Origin: UBA11400 sp964473555
Lineage (GTDB): Bacteria > Bacteroidota > Rhodothermia > Balneolales > HLUCCA01
DNA length: 64,000 nt
NCBI GenBank assembly: GCA_964473555.1
Contig: CAYYPL010000002.1
Span: forward strand, 186,001-250,000
Reading direction: 5' to 3'
Below the pieces are notes generated by a model that made no database searches, was not told where the DNA came from, and worked only from the letters and a program-made list of their open reading frames with translations. Positions 55,039 to 63,728 of this stretch are shown here, piece after piece; positions within the stretch are counted from its first letter, which is position 1; each line of letters begins with the position of its first letter. A program made the translations under genes and the position numbers.

Positions 55039-56585
55039 TAGAGTGGCAGGTTATCGTGTTTTTTGCGAGGAGCGGAATCTACTTTGTTCTGGATCACTTC
55101 GAACACACGAATGAGTTTTTTACGGGTTTCTTCAGGTAAAATGACCTCGTCGACGTATCCGCGAGCAGCGGCTTTGTATGGATTCGCGAATGCTTTTTCG
55201 TAACTGGCCTCAAATTCAGCCTGTTTAGCTGCTGGATCTTCCGCTTTTGCGATTTCCTTGCGAAAAATGATCTCCACAGCACCTTTTGTTCCCATAACTG
55301 CGATTTCAGCGCTTGGCCATGCGGCATTGTAATCAGATCGAATGTGCTTGGAGTTCATCACGTCATACGCTCCACCATAGGCTTTTCGTGTAATCACGGT
55401 GACTTTTGGCACCGTTGCTTCGCAGAAAGCATACAGCAGTTTAGCTCCGTGCTTGATGATACCCCCCCACTCCTGATCGGTTCCTGGCAGAAATCCGGGT
55501 ACGTCTTCAAAGACCACAATTGGGATGTTGAACGCATCACAGAAACGCACAAATCGGGCGCCTTTGGTGGAGGCATTGATATCCAGACATCCAGCCAATG
55601 ATAGCGGTTGGTTGGCAATAATCCCGATTGCACGTCCATCGAGGCGGGCGAATCCGACGACAAGGTTGTCGGCGTAATTTTCATGGACCTCCATGAAACT
55701 GTCCTGATCAACGATGCCTCTGATGACGTCTTTGATGTCGTAGGGTTTATAGGGTGAATCGGGGATGATTCCGGCCAATTTTGAAGCAAACTCGGGATCT
55801 GCGGGTTTTGAGGGTTGGAGCGGAGTCTTTTCCTCGCAATTTTGTGGGATATATCTGTATAGGTCTCGCAGGCGAAATAAACATTCGGCGTCGTTTGGGG
55901 CAGTGAAATGGGCTACGCCCGATTTCGTACTGTGCGCCGACGCACCACCCAGGTCTTCTGAGGTAACCTCCTCGTGTGTGACCGTCTTGACCACGTTTGG
56001 ACCGGTTACGAACATAAAGCTGGTGTTCTCTACCATGAAGATGAAATCTGTGATGGCGGGTGAATACACGGCTCCACCTGCACACGGACCCATCACTGCG
56101 CTCAGCTGTGGTATGACTCCCGAGGCCATTGAATTGCGCCAGAACACCTCGGCATATCCACCCAATGAAACGACCCCTTCCTGAATACGAGCACCACCGG
56201 AGTCGTTGAGTCCGATTACAGGAACGCCATTTTTGATGGCCAAATCCATGATCTTACATATTTTCTCTGCATGGGACTCAGACAATGACCCACCAAGTAC
56301 GGTGAAGTCCTGGCTGAAAACATAGACTGGCCTAGCGTGGATTTTCCCGAAACCGGTCACTACCCCGTCCCCGGGAAACTGCTGTTTATCCAGACCAAAC
56401 TCGGTGCAACGATGTTCGACCAGAGAGCCGATTTCCTCAAAAGTATCTTTATCGACCAGCAAATTGATTCGTTCCCTGGCTGTCAGTTTACCGGATTCGT
56501 GTTGTTTTTTTATCCGGTCTTCACCGCCTCCCAATAGCGATTGAGCCCGTTTTTGCAGGAGTAGTTCTCTTTTTTCGGCAGCCAT
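55038..56585 (-). CDS. pccB: Acyl-CoA carboxylase, carboxyltransferase (beta) subunit
   Basis: 515 residues of the carboxyltransferase family: GKLTARERINLLVDKDTFEEIG, GGSLSESHAEKICKIMDLAIKNGVPVIGLNDSGGARIQEG in outline, and GPCAGGAVYSPAITDFIFMV. PGFLPGTDQEWGGIIKHGAKLLYAF is the second acyl-CoA block. The sequence is closest to propionyl-CoA carboxylase beta chains; methylcrotonyl-CoA carboxylase or methylmalonyl-CoA decarboxylase alpha are alternatives. The biotin carboxylase partner is not in the window. Overlaps rarA by one base. Confidence 0.92.
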   Translation of the reverse strand: MAAEKRELLLQKRAQSLLGGGEDRIKKQHESGKLTARERINLLVDKDTFEEIGSLVEHRCTEFGLDKQQFPGDGVVTGFGKIHARPVYVFSQDFTVLGGSLSESHAEKICKIMDLAIKNGVPVIGLNDSGGARIQEGVVSLGGYAEVFWRNSMASGVIPQLSAVMGPCAGGAVYSPAITDFIFMVENTSFMFVTGPNVVKTVTHEEVTSEDLGGASAHSTKSGVAHFTAPNDAECLFRLRDLYRYIPQNCEEKTPLQPSKPADPEFASKLAGIIPDSPYKPYDIKDVIRGIVDQDSFMEVHENYADNLVVGFARLDGRAIGIIANQPLSLAGCLDINASTKGARFVRFCDAFNIPIVVFEDVPGFLPGTDQEWGGIIKHGAKLLYAFCEATVPKVTVITRKAYGGAYDVMNSKHIRSDYNAAWPSAEIAVMGTKGAVEIIFRKEIAKAEDPAAKQAEFEASYEKAFANPYKAAARGYVDEVILPEETRKKLIRVFEVIQNKVDSAPRKKHDNLPL

Positions 56586-56599
56586 GAGTAGTACTTTAT

Positions 56600-58195
56600 T
56601 TAGGTATTCTGATCGAAAAACTCTTGAACGGCATCCGTGAACATCACGGCGGTTTCGGAGTACAGATCAATGCGGTTTCGGTCAAAAATGTCACGGGTTA
56701 TATATCGGCCGGCTGATCTCCATTGATCGTAGGCTACAATATTCTCCAGATGTTTGTAGAAATCGAGTTCGTCATTCAGGAAGATATCAACCACATAGCT
56801 CTCGAACTGAGGTTCCAGTAAATCGAGCAGTCTTTTTGCCCTGTCAGTGAGGTAAATGATGTGTTCATCCTCCGAGCTGGCGTCAATAATAGGGGGAGTA
56901 TCTTCGGGTTCATCCATTTCCTCACCTTCCATCCGAGCGAGTGGCTGAACCACTTCAGTTTCCTCAGAAAGCTGGTCGCCCAAAGCCGGTTCATTTGCAT
57001 CAATACGAAACGCTTCTGCAATGGACCAAACTCCAGGGCTGTCGCCATCTGCCGGTGATTCAGTTGGTTCTGAAACTGATAGTGCTGGTTCCGCGTCAAA
57101 ATTTGCTATTGGGCTGGTCTTAGATTCGGCAGCCTCCACCACCAATTCCTCCTCAAGGCTCTGGAACCTGGCAAAAAGAGGTTGCACGGCATTTCCTACT
57201 TCAGCCAGCACGTCATCAAGCGTTACCACTTCGGCCACGTGGTCTTGGCCAGTATCCGATCCGTCGACTGGAGCTTCATCTGTGTCATCGACCTTAAAAG
57301 GAGGTGTTTCGTCTGGGTCGGGACCTTTATCTGCGGATGGTTCATTCAATGACGACACGGTGTCTTCCTCATTGACCGCGTCAATGATGCGGAACGGATC
57401 TGAGAAGGAAGATGTGACCGTTTCAGATTTGTGAGCGCTTTCTGCAATAGACTCGTCATCTTCTGTTTCAAGATACGGGAGGGTTCCTACAGTCGAAATA
57501 CGTTCAATGAATGCGGTTCTGGACAGGAACTCGGGTCCCTGATCAATCCATTTGGCGAAGGCCGTCATTCCGCGGTCTTTAAAAAAACGAACGAATAGAG
57601 CCGAAGGAACCTCATGATTGAGCAACACAAAAATCGGATCGAGGTGCTGAGCCCACTTTAATGGTGTGTAATTTTCGGCAAGCTTTTCATCCACATGGGA
57701 TATGACCTGTAGCGCTTTATCTCGGGTAATATACTCCATTTCTTTGCGCTGCAGGTATCGGATCAGTGCATCAGCCAGGATTGGGTACGCTACAATCCAT
57801 CTTTTGCGCGACTGTAACTGATCTAGTGTGGCGCCCGACTCGCCGATCATGGTGTCCAGCAGATACCCTCTGGGCTGCGTGAATTGATCGACCACATCCT
57901 GGATAGCATTTTCGATGACAGAGAGGGCATAGCTGGCAGGTACCCGGGACTCCGCCTGGATCGCCGACAAAAATCTGTCCCACGCATCCTCAACAGTGTC
58001 TGCCCGCATATCTACCCAATCTGTTGCGGGCAAAGAAATGGAATCGGCCAGATTTCTGTCCACTTCCAGAAAAATCCGTTGGATCAGGTAATCTGGAAAT
58101 TCGGCATTGATGAAATCAGATGGAGTGTAATACACGTGCTCTTTGGGAAGAGACGCGAAAAGTTGAGTGATGGTATTTTTTATAACGTGTTGCAT
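56600..58195 (-). CDS. Large acidic protein of unknown function
   Basis: 531 residues. Residues about 1-235 are helical and ordered (HVYYTPSDFINAEFPDYLIQRIFLEVDRNL, then DTMIGESGATLDQLQSRKRWIVAYPILADALIRYLQ in outline). Residues about 236-440 are a long Asp/Glu/Ser/Pro/Thr linker of low complexity. Residues about 440-531 form a second helical block (YLTDRAKRLLDLLEPQF, DIFLNDELDFYKHLENIV). No family, signal or membrane segment is recognised. It precedes the carboxylase gene by 14 bp and should be co-transcribed with it and rarA. Confidence 0.75.
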   Translation of the reverse strand: MQHVIKNTITQLFASLPKEHVYYTPSDFINAEFPDYLIQRIFLEVDRNLADSISLPATDWVDMRADTVEDAWDRFLSAIQAESRVPASYALSVIENAIQDVVDQFTQPRGYLLDTMIGESGATLDQLQSRKRWIVAYPILADALIRYLQRKEMEYITRDKALQVISHVDEKLAENYTPLKWAQHLDPIFVLLNHEVPSALFVRFFKDRGMTAFAKWIDQGPEFLSRTAFIERISTVGTLPYLETEDDESIAESAHKSETVTSSFSDPFRIIDAVNEEDTVSSLNEPSADKGPDPDETPPFKVDDTDEAPVDGSDTGQDHVAEVVTLDDVLAEVGNAVQPLFARFQSLEEELVVEAAESKTSPIANFDAEPALSVSEPTESPADGDSPGVWSIAEAFRIDANEPALGDQLSEETEVVQPLARMEGEEMDEPEDTPPIIDASSEDEHIIYLTDRAKRLLDLLEPQFESYVVDIFLNDELDFYKHLENIVAYDQWRSAGRYITRDIFDRNRIDLYSETAVMFTDAVQEFFDQNT

Positions 58196-58301
58196 AATAT
58201 CTACGGAAATATATCGCTGTTAGTCTGTCTAATCAAACGAAAGCTGGTTGTAAAACGTGTGACGTTTTTTTGTTTTCTTTGTCAATGCGTACCTTAGTAG
58301 T

Positions 58302-58919
58302 ATGATAAAGCTGGAACTACAATCGCTGGGTAAATATTTCGGTGTCCGCTGGGTGTTCCGGGAGCTGAATTTGCCTCCAACTGGCGGAGTTATTGGTATT
58401 TCCGGATCCAATGGATCCGGAAAGTCCACACTATTGCGATGTCTGACGGGGCTGCTGAAACAGGATCGTGGCAAAGTACTCTGGCACGAGGAATCGGTTT
58501 CAAGTGAGACGTTTGATGTCCGGAATCAGGGTGGATTCGCAGCTCCTTATATTCAATTGTACAAAGATCTGACCTGCCGCGAGAACCTTGATTTTCTGAA
58601 ATCACCTTTGGTGAATGCACCTCAAATGGAATTGGAACAGCTGTTTTCGTCACTTGATATCGGTGACAAGTTACATGAACGGTATGGATCCCTATCATCC
58701 GGACAGCAACAACGAGTTAAAGTGATTGCAGCGGTTGCCCATCAACCCAAAGTCTTGTTTCTGGATGAACCAGGCACCAACCTGGATGCTCGGGGAAACA
58801 CATTCATCCGCGAGCAGATTGAAATCCGTCGCAGACACAACCAATTGACTGTTCTTGCCAGTAATCAGACTGATGAGTTAGATTTGTGTGACAATGTGTT
58901 ATCTGTCGATAGCAGATAA
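58302..58919 (+). CDS. ABC transporter ATP-binding protein, CcmA-like
   Basis: 205 residues, a single ATPase subunit. Walker A is GSNGSGKST (35-43), the signature is LSSGQQQRVK (131-140) and Walker B is VLFLDEPGTN (151-160). It is shorter than most and resembles the heme exporter ATPase CcmA. No permease gene is adjacent, so the substrate is open. Confidence 0.85.
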   Translation: MIKLELQSLGKYFGVRWVFRELNLPPTGGVIGISGSNGSGKSTLLRCLTGLLKQDRGKVLWHEESVSSETFDVRNQGGFAAPYIQLYKDLTCRENLDFLKSPLVNAPQMELEQLFSSLDIGDKLHERYGSLSSGQQQRVKVIAAVAHQPKVLFLDEPGTNLDARGNTFIREQIEIRRRHNQLTVLASNQTDELDLCDNVLSVDSR

Positions 58920-58920
58920 A

Positions 58921-59018
58921 AGAGAGAAGACAAGTGATAAGCCATGTAGCGCACGAAGTACACAAGGGGCAGCAAGTGCAGTTTTTAAATAACAGAAAAC
59001 AGAAAACAGAAAACAGAG
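58921..59018. repeat. Heptamer-phased island abutting the M29 peptidase start
   Basis: No gene here. GCGCACGAAG (58949-58958), an AAGGGGCAG word and four tandem AACAGAA/AACAGAG heptamers (58991-59018) are present. The GCGCACGAAG 10-mer recurs at 60119-60128. The array ends 6 bp before the ATG of the next gene, in the position of its ribosome binding site. Confidence 0.8.
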
Positions 59019-59024
59019 TAAGTG

Positions 59025-60113
59025 ATGATTAAGCTTCAGGATCAGAAATTTGCAGAGACTATCTTGTCGTACAGTGTTGAACTTCAGCCTGGCGAAAACG
59101 TGATGATTCAACTCATCGGACTCAACGGTATTTCACTGCTTCGAGCATTGGTAAAAAGAGCAAGAGAAATGGGTGCGCATCCGTTTGTTAATATTGTTGA
59201 TGCGGAAACGCAGAGAATGTTACTCGAATCTGGCGATACAGAGTTTTGGAAGCGTCAGGCCGAGGTAGATCAGCTTCCATTGATGAAACAAATGCATGCT
59301 TTTGTTGGCATTCGTGCGACTCAGAACATCTACGAGACTTCGCGTGTGTCTAAGGCAGCCAACAAAGCGTACGCTGAACAGTTTTTAGATCCTGTTCATT
59401 TCAAACAGCGTGTGAATCACACCAAATGGTGCATCATGAGGTATCCCTCGGAAGCCTTTGCTATGAACGCCAAGATGCCGACTCAGGAATTCGAAGAGTT
59501 TTACTATCGGTCGTGTCTGCTGGACTATACTTCTATGGGTGAGGCGATGCGTCCGCTTGAAGATATGCTTCGTGCAACGGATGAAATCCATCTCCTTGGC
59601 GTGGGTACCGACATTACCTTCTCTGTAAAAGGCCAAAACTGGGTCCCTTGCACGGGTAAACACAACCTGCCGGATGGAGAACTATTCAGTTCACCAATTC
59701 TGGACAGTGTCAACGGTTTCATCACGTATGCTCCTTCGGTGTATCAGGGAAAACCATTTGAGTTTGTGAAACTTGTGGTCAGGGATGGAGTCGTAGTGGA
59801 TTTTGATTCATCCGACAATTCCGCCCTCGATCAGATACTGCACACCGATGCGGGCGCGCGACGATTTGGAGAATTCAGCTTTGGATTGAATCCAGTGATC
59901 GAAAAACCGATGTATGATATTCTATTTGATGAGAAAATCTATGGATCCAACCACCTGACACTAGGAAACGACTACGAAATCGCCCCAAACGGTAACCAAA
60001 GCGCCATCCATTGGGATTTAGTCTGCATCGGGGCAGATGTGTATCTGGATGGGAAGTTAATCCGGAAGGGACGATTGTTTACGGATGAAAGGTTAAGGCA
60101 TTTGAATCCATAG
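59025..60113 (+). CDS. M29-family aminopeptidase
   Basis: 362 residues from ATG 59025 (a GTG lies one codon before). Family motifs: EFEEFYYRSCLLDYTSM, GKHNLPDGELFSSPI (catalytic Glu/metal region), FGEFSFGLNPVI, GSNHLTLGN and AIHWDLV. The conserved Glu, His and Asp of these segments bind two metal ions. It removes N-terminal residues from peptides in the cytoplasm. No Shine-Dalgarno is visible; a heptamer repeat lies directly upstream. Confidence 0.9.
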   Translation: MIKLQDQKFAETILSYSVELQPGENVMIQLIGLNGISLLRALVKRAREMGAHPFVNIVDAETQRMLLESGDTEFWKRQAEVDQLPLMKQMHAFVGIRATQNIYETSRVSKAANKAYAEQFLDPVHFKQRVNHTKWCIMRYPSEAFAMNAKMPTQEFEEFYYRSCLLDYTSMGEAMRPLEDMLRATDEIHLLGVGTDITFSVKGQNWVPCTGKHNLPDGELFSSPILDSVNGFITYAPSVYQGKPFEFVKLVVRDGVVVDFDSSDNSALDQILHTDAGARRFGEFSFGLNPVIEKPMYDILFDEKIYGSNHLTLGNDYEIAPNGNQSAIHWDLVCIGADVYLDGKLIRKGRLFTDERLRHLNP

Positions 60114-60114
60114 A

Positions 60115-60315
60115 AATGGCGCACGAAGGTCAGGAGGGCAGAAAGGGCAGGGGGTATTGTTTCTAGAACACTCTCGATGGAAGCTGTACTTTCTGCACTT
60201 CGTGAACTTTGTGCTCTTAAGTTTGCACTATCTGCACCCTCTGACCTTTGTGCGCAAAAAAAGCTTGCAAAGCAATCTTTCTGCTCGCCGCTTACCGCTT
60301 TACTGTTAAAGTGAA
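60115..60315. repeat. Heptamer-phased island forming an inverted structure
   Basis: No gene. GCGCACGAAGGTCAG (60119-60133) and CTGACCTTTGTGCGC (60241-60255) are inverted at 14 of 15 positions and enclose 107 bp. The interior and the tail read in heptamers, for example CTTTCTG CTCGCCG CTTACCG near 60279-60300. These resemble the units at 37395-37420. The relA/spoT start is 60 bp further. Confidence 0.75.
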
Positions 60316-60374
60316 ATCACCTACATTACCTAATTCATTATCAGGCACAGACTTGGCAGACAGACGGCAATTCG

Positions 60375-62615
60375 ATGGCTACAACACTGTTAGACGTAGA
60401 TATTAATGGGTATAAGCTCCTGAAGAAACAACAGGATGAGCTGGATTTGTTATTGAAAAGTTGTCATGAGCACATGGATGTTGTCAATGACGATCTGGTC
60501 TCCAGAGCATTTAAACTCACGTATTTGTCGCACGAGGGTGCCACCAGAGCATCTGGCGAGCCCTATTATCAGCACCCGCTGGAAGTGGCACACATTGTGA
60601 TTCAGGAGATGTCGCTCGATGATGTTTCTGTGGCTGCCGCTTTGCTCCACGACACCGTCGAAGACACCGACATCAGTCTTGATTACATCAAAACCGAGTT
60701 TGGTGAGTCCGTAGCCCACCTCATTGACGGGGTTACCAAGATTTCCGGGGTTCTGAAGGGCAAGGAAGCTCAACAGGCCGAGACCTTCATGAAACTGTTG
60801 ATGTCGATGGCCGACGACCTGCGTGTGGTTCTAATCAAGTTTTCTGACCGTCTGCACAACATGAGGACCCTCAAGCATCTTTCCCGTCCGAAACAGCTGA
60901 AAATCGCCAATGAGACCCTGCAATTGTATGCACCACTCGCACATAGATTTGGACTCTTCAACGTAAAAAGTGAGCTCGAAGACCTGTGTTTCAAAACGGT
61001 TGATACTCAGGGGTATCGATTTATCACCCGTAAACTTCGCGAGAAAAAAGAAGATCGGGACGGATTCATCGAAGCCTTTATGGAACCAATACGGGATCAG
61101 CTATACCGAGCGGGATTTAACTTTGAGATCAAGGGTCGTCCGAAGCACATCTACTCGATCTATCGGAAAATGGTGAGCCAACAAAAGCCCTTTGAGGACA
61201 TCTACGACCTGTTTGCCATTCGCATCATCCTGGATGAGCCCCACACCAGAGAAGACTGCTGGCGGGTATATTCGTACATCACCGACACCTATACACCCAT
61301 TCCAGAGCGATTTCGTGACTTTTTGTCCGTACCTAAGGCCAATGGCTATCAATCGTTGCATACTACGGTATTCTCCAAAACGGGTCGCAAAGTCGAGATT
61401 CAGATCCGTACCCGACTGATGGATGAAATCGCTGAAAAAGGTCTGGCGGCACATTGGAAGTACAAAGAAGGATCAGGTGGAAGTACCCCACTGGACAAGA
61501 TTTCCAGCTGGGTACGCGACGCCCTTGAGAATCCACGTCCGGATGCAGCGACCGAATTTGTGCAGGATTTCACGCTGAACCTGTTCACAGACGAGATCTA
61601 TATTTTTACCCCCAAAGGCAAGTTGATGACCCTTCCGAAGGGATCCACCCCGATAGATTTTGCATTTGAAGTGCACAGTGAGATCGGAGAACGTGCTTTA
61701 GCTGCTAAGGTCAATGGTAAGATGGTACCGCTTCGACACAAACTCAACAGTGGAGACCAGGTCGAAATCATCACCGGCAAACAGATCAATCTGAATCCGG
61801 ACTGGATCAACGACGTCGTGACCCACAAAGCAAAGTCACGCATCCGCCAGTTCATCAATATGAAAGAGCGCAAGGCCGTTGAAGATGGTCGAGAACAATG
61901 GCAGAAGCGCATTGTAAAGCATCACTTTGAAATATCGGATCAGGATTTGGTCAAGGTAGCCCTCAAACTGAAGTATCCAAGTCTAAATCGGATGTACCAC
62001 GACATTGGGGCCGGAGCCTTTGATGTAAACACCCTGGTAAAGGCTGTTAAAGCGTTTTTGGACAAAGGAAGGCTCGAAGAAGAGTCCAAATCCAGGCAAA
62101 AGCTTGAGAAATTGTCGGACGAGGAGATCCAGGATCTCTTCCACGACAATGCCAGGGCGGGATCACTGCGTGGGCTTATCATCAATGGTCAGTTGACCGA
62201 TGTCAGGTACAGCTATTCAAAGTGTTGTAATCCGATTCCAGGCGATGATGTCATTGGATTTTTGAGTAGAAACGGGGATGTGAAAATTCATCGGACCACC
62301 TGTTCCAATGTCGGTTATCTCATCAAGAACGACAATGAGCGTGTGGTTGAGGTAGACTGGCCCAAATCCATGACGGCCAATTTCATAGGAGCGGTGCGCA
62401 TTATAGGGGAAGACCGGGTTGGGTTGGTCAATGACATCACCAATCTGATATCGAACTCGTTGAAGACCAACATGAAAAGCATCAATGTTAACAGTGATGA
62501 GGGGATGTTTGAAGGAACGCTGATCGTTTATGTGGAGGATCTGAATCATCTGGACAGGGTGATCAAACGGATCATGAAGATATCTGGTGTGAAGCAAGCG
62601 TACAGGTTTGAATAA
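60375..62615 (+). CDS. relA/spoT: Bifunctional (p)ppGpp synthetase/hydrolase
   Basis: 746 residues. The hydrolase domain has YYQHP (His67) and ALLHDTVEDTD (His92-Asp93, Glu96-Asp97), the intact HD active site. The synthetase domain has RIILDEPHTREDC, SVPKANGYQSLHTTV and EKGLAAHWKYKEG. TGS (IYIFTPKGKLMTLPKGSTPIDFAF) and C-terminal ACT (GEDRVGLVNDITNLIS) domains follow. Both activities should be present, so this is a Rel-type enzyme controlling the stringent response. Confidence 0.97.
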   Translation: MATTLLDVDINGYKLLKKQQDELDLLLKSCHEHMDVVNDDLVSRAFKLTYLSHEGATRASGEPYYQHPLEVAHIVIQEMSLDDVSVAAALLHDTVEDTDISLDYIKTEFGESVAHLIDGVTKISGVLKGKEAQQAETFMKLLMSMADDLRVVLIKFSDRLHNMRTLKHLSRPKQLKIANETLQLYAPLAHRFGLFNVKSELEDLCFKTVDTQGYRFITRKLREKKEDRDGFIEAFMEPIRDQLYRAGFNFEIKGRPKHIYSIYRKMVSQQKPFEDIYDLFAIRIILDEPHTREDCWRVYSYITDTYTPIPERFRDFLSVPKANGYQSLHTTVFSKTGRKVEIQIRTRLMDEIAEKGLAAHWKYKEGSGGSTPLDKISSWVRDALENPRPDAATEFVQDFTLNLFTDEIYIFTPKGKLMTLPKGSTPIDFAFEVHSEIGERALAAKVNGKMVPLRHKLNSGDQVEIITGKQINLNPDWINDVVTHKAKSRIRQFINMKERKAVEDGREQWQKRIVKHHFEISDQDLVKVALKLKYPSLNRMYHDIGAGAFDVNTLVKAVKAFLDKGRLEEESKSRQKLEKLSDEEIQDLFHDNARAGSLRGLIINGQLTDVRYSYSKCCNPIPGDDVIGFLSRNGDVKIHRTTCSNVGYLIKNDNERVVEVDWPKSMTANFIGAVRIIGEDRVGLVNDITNLISNSLKTNMKSINVNSDEGMFEGTLIVYVEDLNHLDRVIKRIMKISGVKQAYRFE

Positions 62616-62790
62616 GCGGGCGATGCCTGCAGGAGAGTGTGTGAAAACACACGGAGAGTATGCACGTTGTGCACGGAGAGTACACTATTGTTTGGAGAGC
62701 TTTTTTCCCTGGGCGCAGCCCACAGTCACACTGCCAAGCAGTATTTCTCTGGAGATAGCCACTTTCTCAGTGCGAAGCCCTTTTTTTTAA
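62616..62790. repeat. Array of mini-hairpins spaced by GGAGAGT
   Basis: GGAGAGT stands at 62632, 62653 and 62675, with GGAGAGC at 62694 (spacing 21, 22, 19). Between them lie hairpins: GTGTG-AAAA-CACAC (62639-62652), TGCAC-GTT-GTGCA (62661-62673). Further hairpins TGGGC-GCA-GCCCA (62710-62722) and ACTGC-CAA-GCAGT (62730-62742) follow. A T run at 62781-62788 may end relA/spoT transcription. The remaining space to HU (62791-62981) is AT-rich promoter DNA; no gene is seen in the whole 366 bp. Confidence 0.85.
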
Positions 62791-62966
62791 CACATTTTCA
62801 TTTTGCCATAAGTGAAAGTCTTGTTAACTTTAAGTTTGAAAAAAAACAAGGTATTACTCATACAACAGTGGATTATTGAAAAACCTGTAAGTACAAAATA
62901 ATATTGAGTATTACGGTACTAATAAGCCATCACAGACGTTAAGCATCTAACTACATAATATTTCTT

Positions 62967-62975
62967 AAGGAAGGA
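62967..62975 (+). promoter_or_regulatory. Strong ribosome binding site of the HU gene
   Basis: AAGGAAGGA lies 6 bases before ATG 62982. Confidence 0.7.
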
Positions 62976-62981
62976 CTTGAA

Positions 62982-63302
62982 ATGACTTATACTAAGCGTG
63001 ATATCGTGCGTCGTATTTCAGAACAACTGGATGTGCCGATGGTACAAGTAGAACCATGGGTAGATTCTGTAATCGTAGCGCTGCGTGATACCATGATGGA
63101 AGCTAATCCAACATGCCGTATCGAAATCCGAGATTTTGGTGTGTTTGAGGTTAAGCAAACCAAAGCTAAGCCAAAAGCACGTAATCCGAAGACCAACGAA
63201 GTAATTTATGTGCCTGAGCACCGTAAAACCCACTTCAAGCCTTCGAAACTGCTCAAGGAGTTCTTGAGACAACCTATTCCACAGACTGCAGACCAGGAAT
63301 AA
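62982..63302 (+). CDS. HU/IHF-family DNA-binding protein
   Basis: 106 residues. The DNA-bending fold opens YTKRDIVRRISEQLDVP, and the arm is IRDFGVFEVKQTKAKPKARNPKTNE (proline-tipped beta arm). The C-terminal tail extends past the usual 90 residues. It compacts and bends DNA. HU and IHF cannot be separated from sequence alone. It has a strong ribosome binding site, and ruvX and def follow closely. Confidence 0.94.
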   Translation: MTYTKRDIVRRISEQLDVPMVQVEPWVDSVIVALRDTMMEANPTCRIEIRDFGVFEVKQTKAKPKARNPKTNEVIYVPEHRKTHFKPSKLLKEFLRQPIPQTADQE

Positions 63303-63308
63303 GATCCA

Positions 63309-63722
63309 TTGATCTATTCGCGTCGAATTATCGGTATCGATGTCGGGATGAAACGGATCGGACTGGCGCAGTCCGATCCAACCCGAACCATTGCTTCTCC
63401 AGTTGGTACCTTTTCAGAAATAGAACTATTTACCCGGATTGAGCTGCATCAACATGAAATCGAAATGGCGATTATTGGCTGGCCGTTGTCGTTAAAAGGT
63501 AATGAAAATACCTCCACAGAGATGGTGACAGCGTTTGTAACTCGATTTTCTAAGCGGTTTCCAGCTATTCGGGTCGAGCTGATGGATGAGCGATATACCT
63601 CGACCATGGCTACAAATACCATCAGGGACTTGGGTTCATCCAAGAAGAAGCGACAGCAAAAAGGTTTGGTTGATACCGTTGCAGCAGCTATTTTACTCCA
63701 GAGTTACCTCGATAAAAAATAA
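63309..63722 (+). CDS. ruvX: Holliday junction resolvase-like RuvX (YqgF)
   Basis: 137 residues from a TTG start 6 bp after the HU stop; no ATG is available before the conserved RRIIGIDVGMKRIGLAQSDP (RNase-H fold, catalytic Asp). EMAIIGWPLSLKGNENTS, ELMDERYTSTMA and VDTVAAAILLQSYL complete the family signature. YqgF proteins act in 16S rRNA 5' processing and possibly in junction resolution. Confidence 0.92.
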   Translation: MIYSRRIIGIDVGMKRIGLAQSDPTRTIASPVGTFSEIELFTRIELHQHEIEMAIIGWPLSLKGNENTSTEMVTAFVTRFSKRFPAIRVELMDERYTSTMATNTIRDLGSSKKKRQQKGLVDTVAAAILLQSYLDKK

Positions 63723-63728
63723 AGAATT

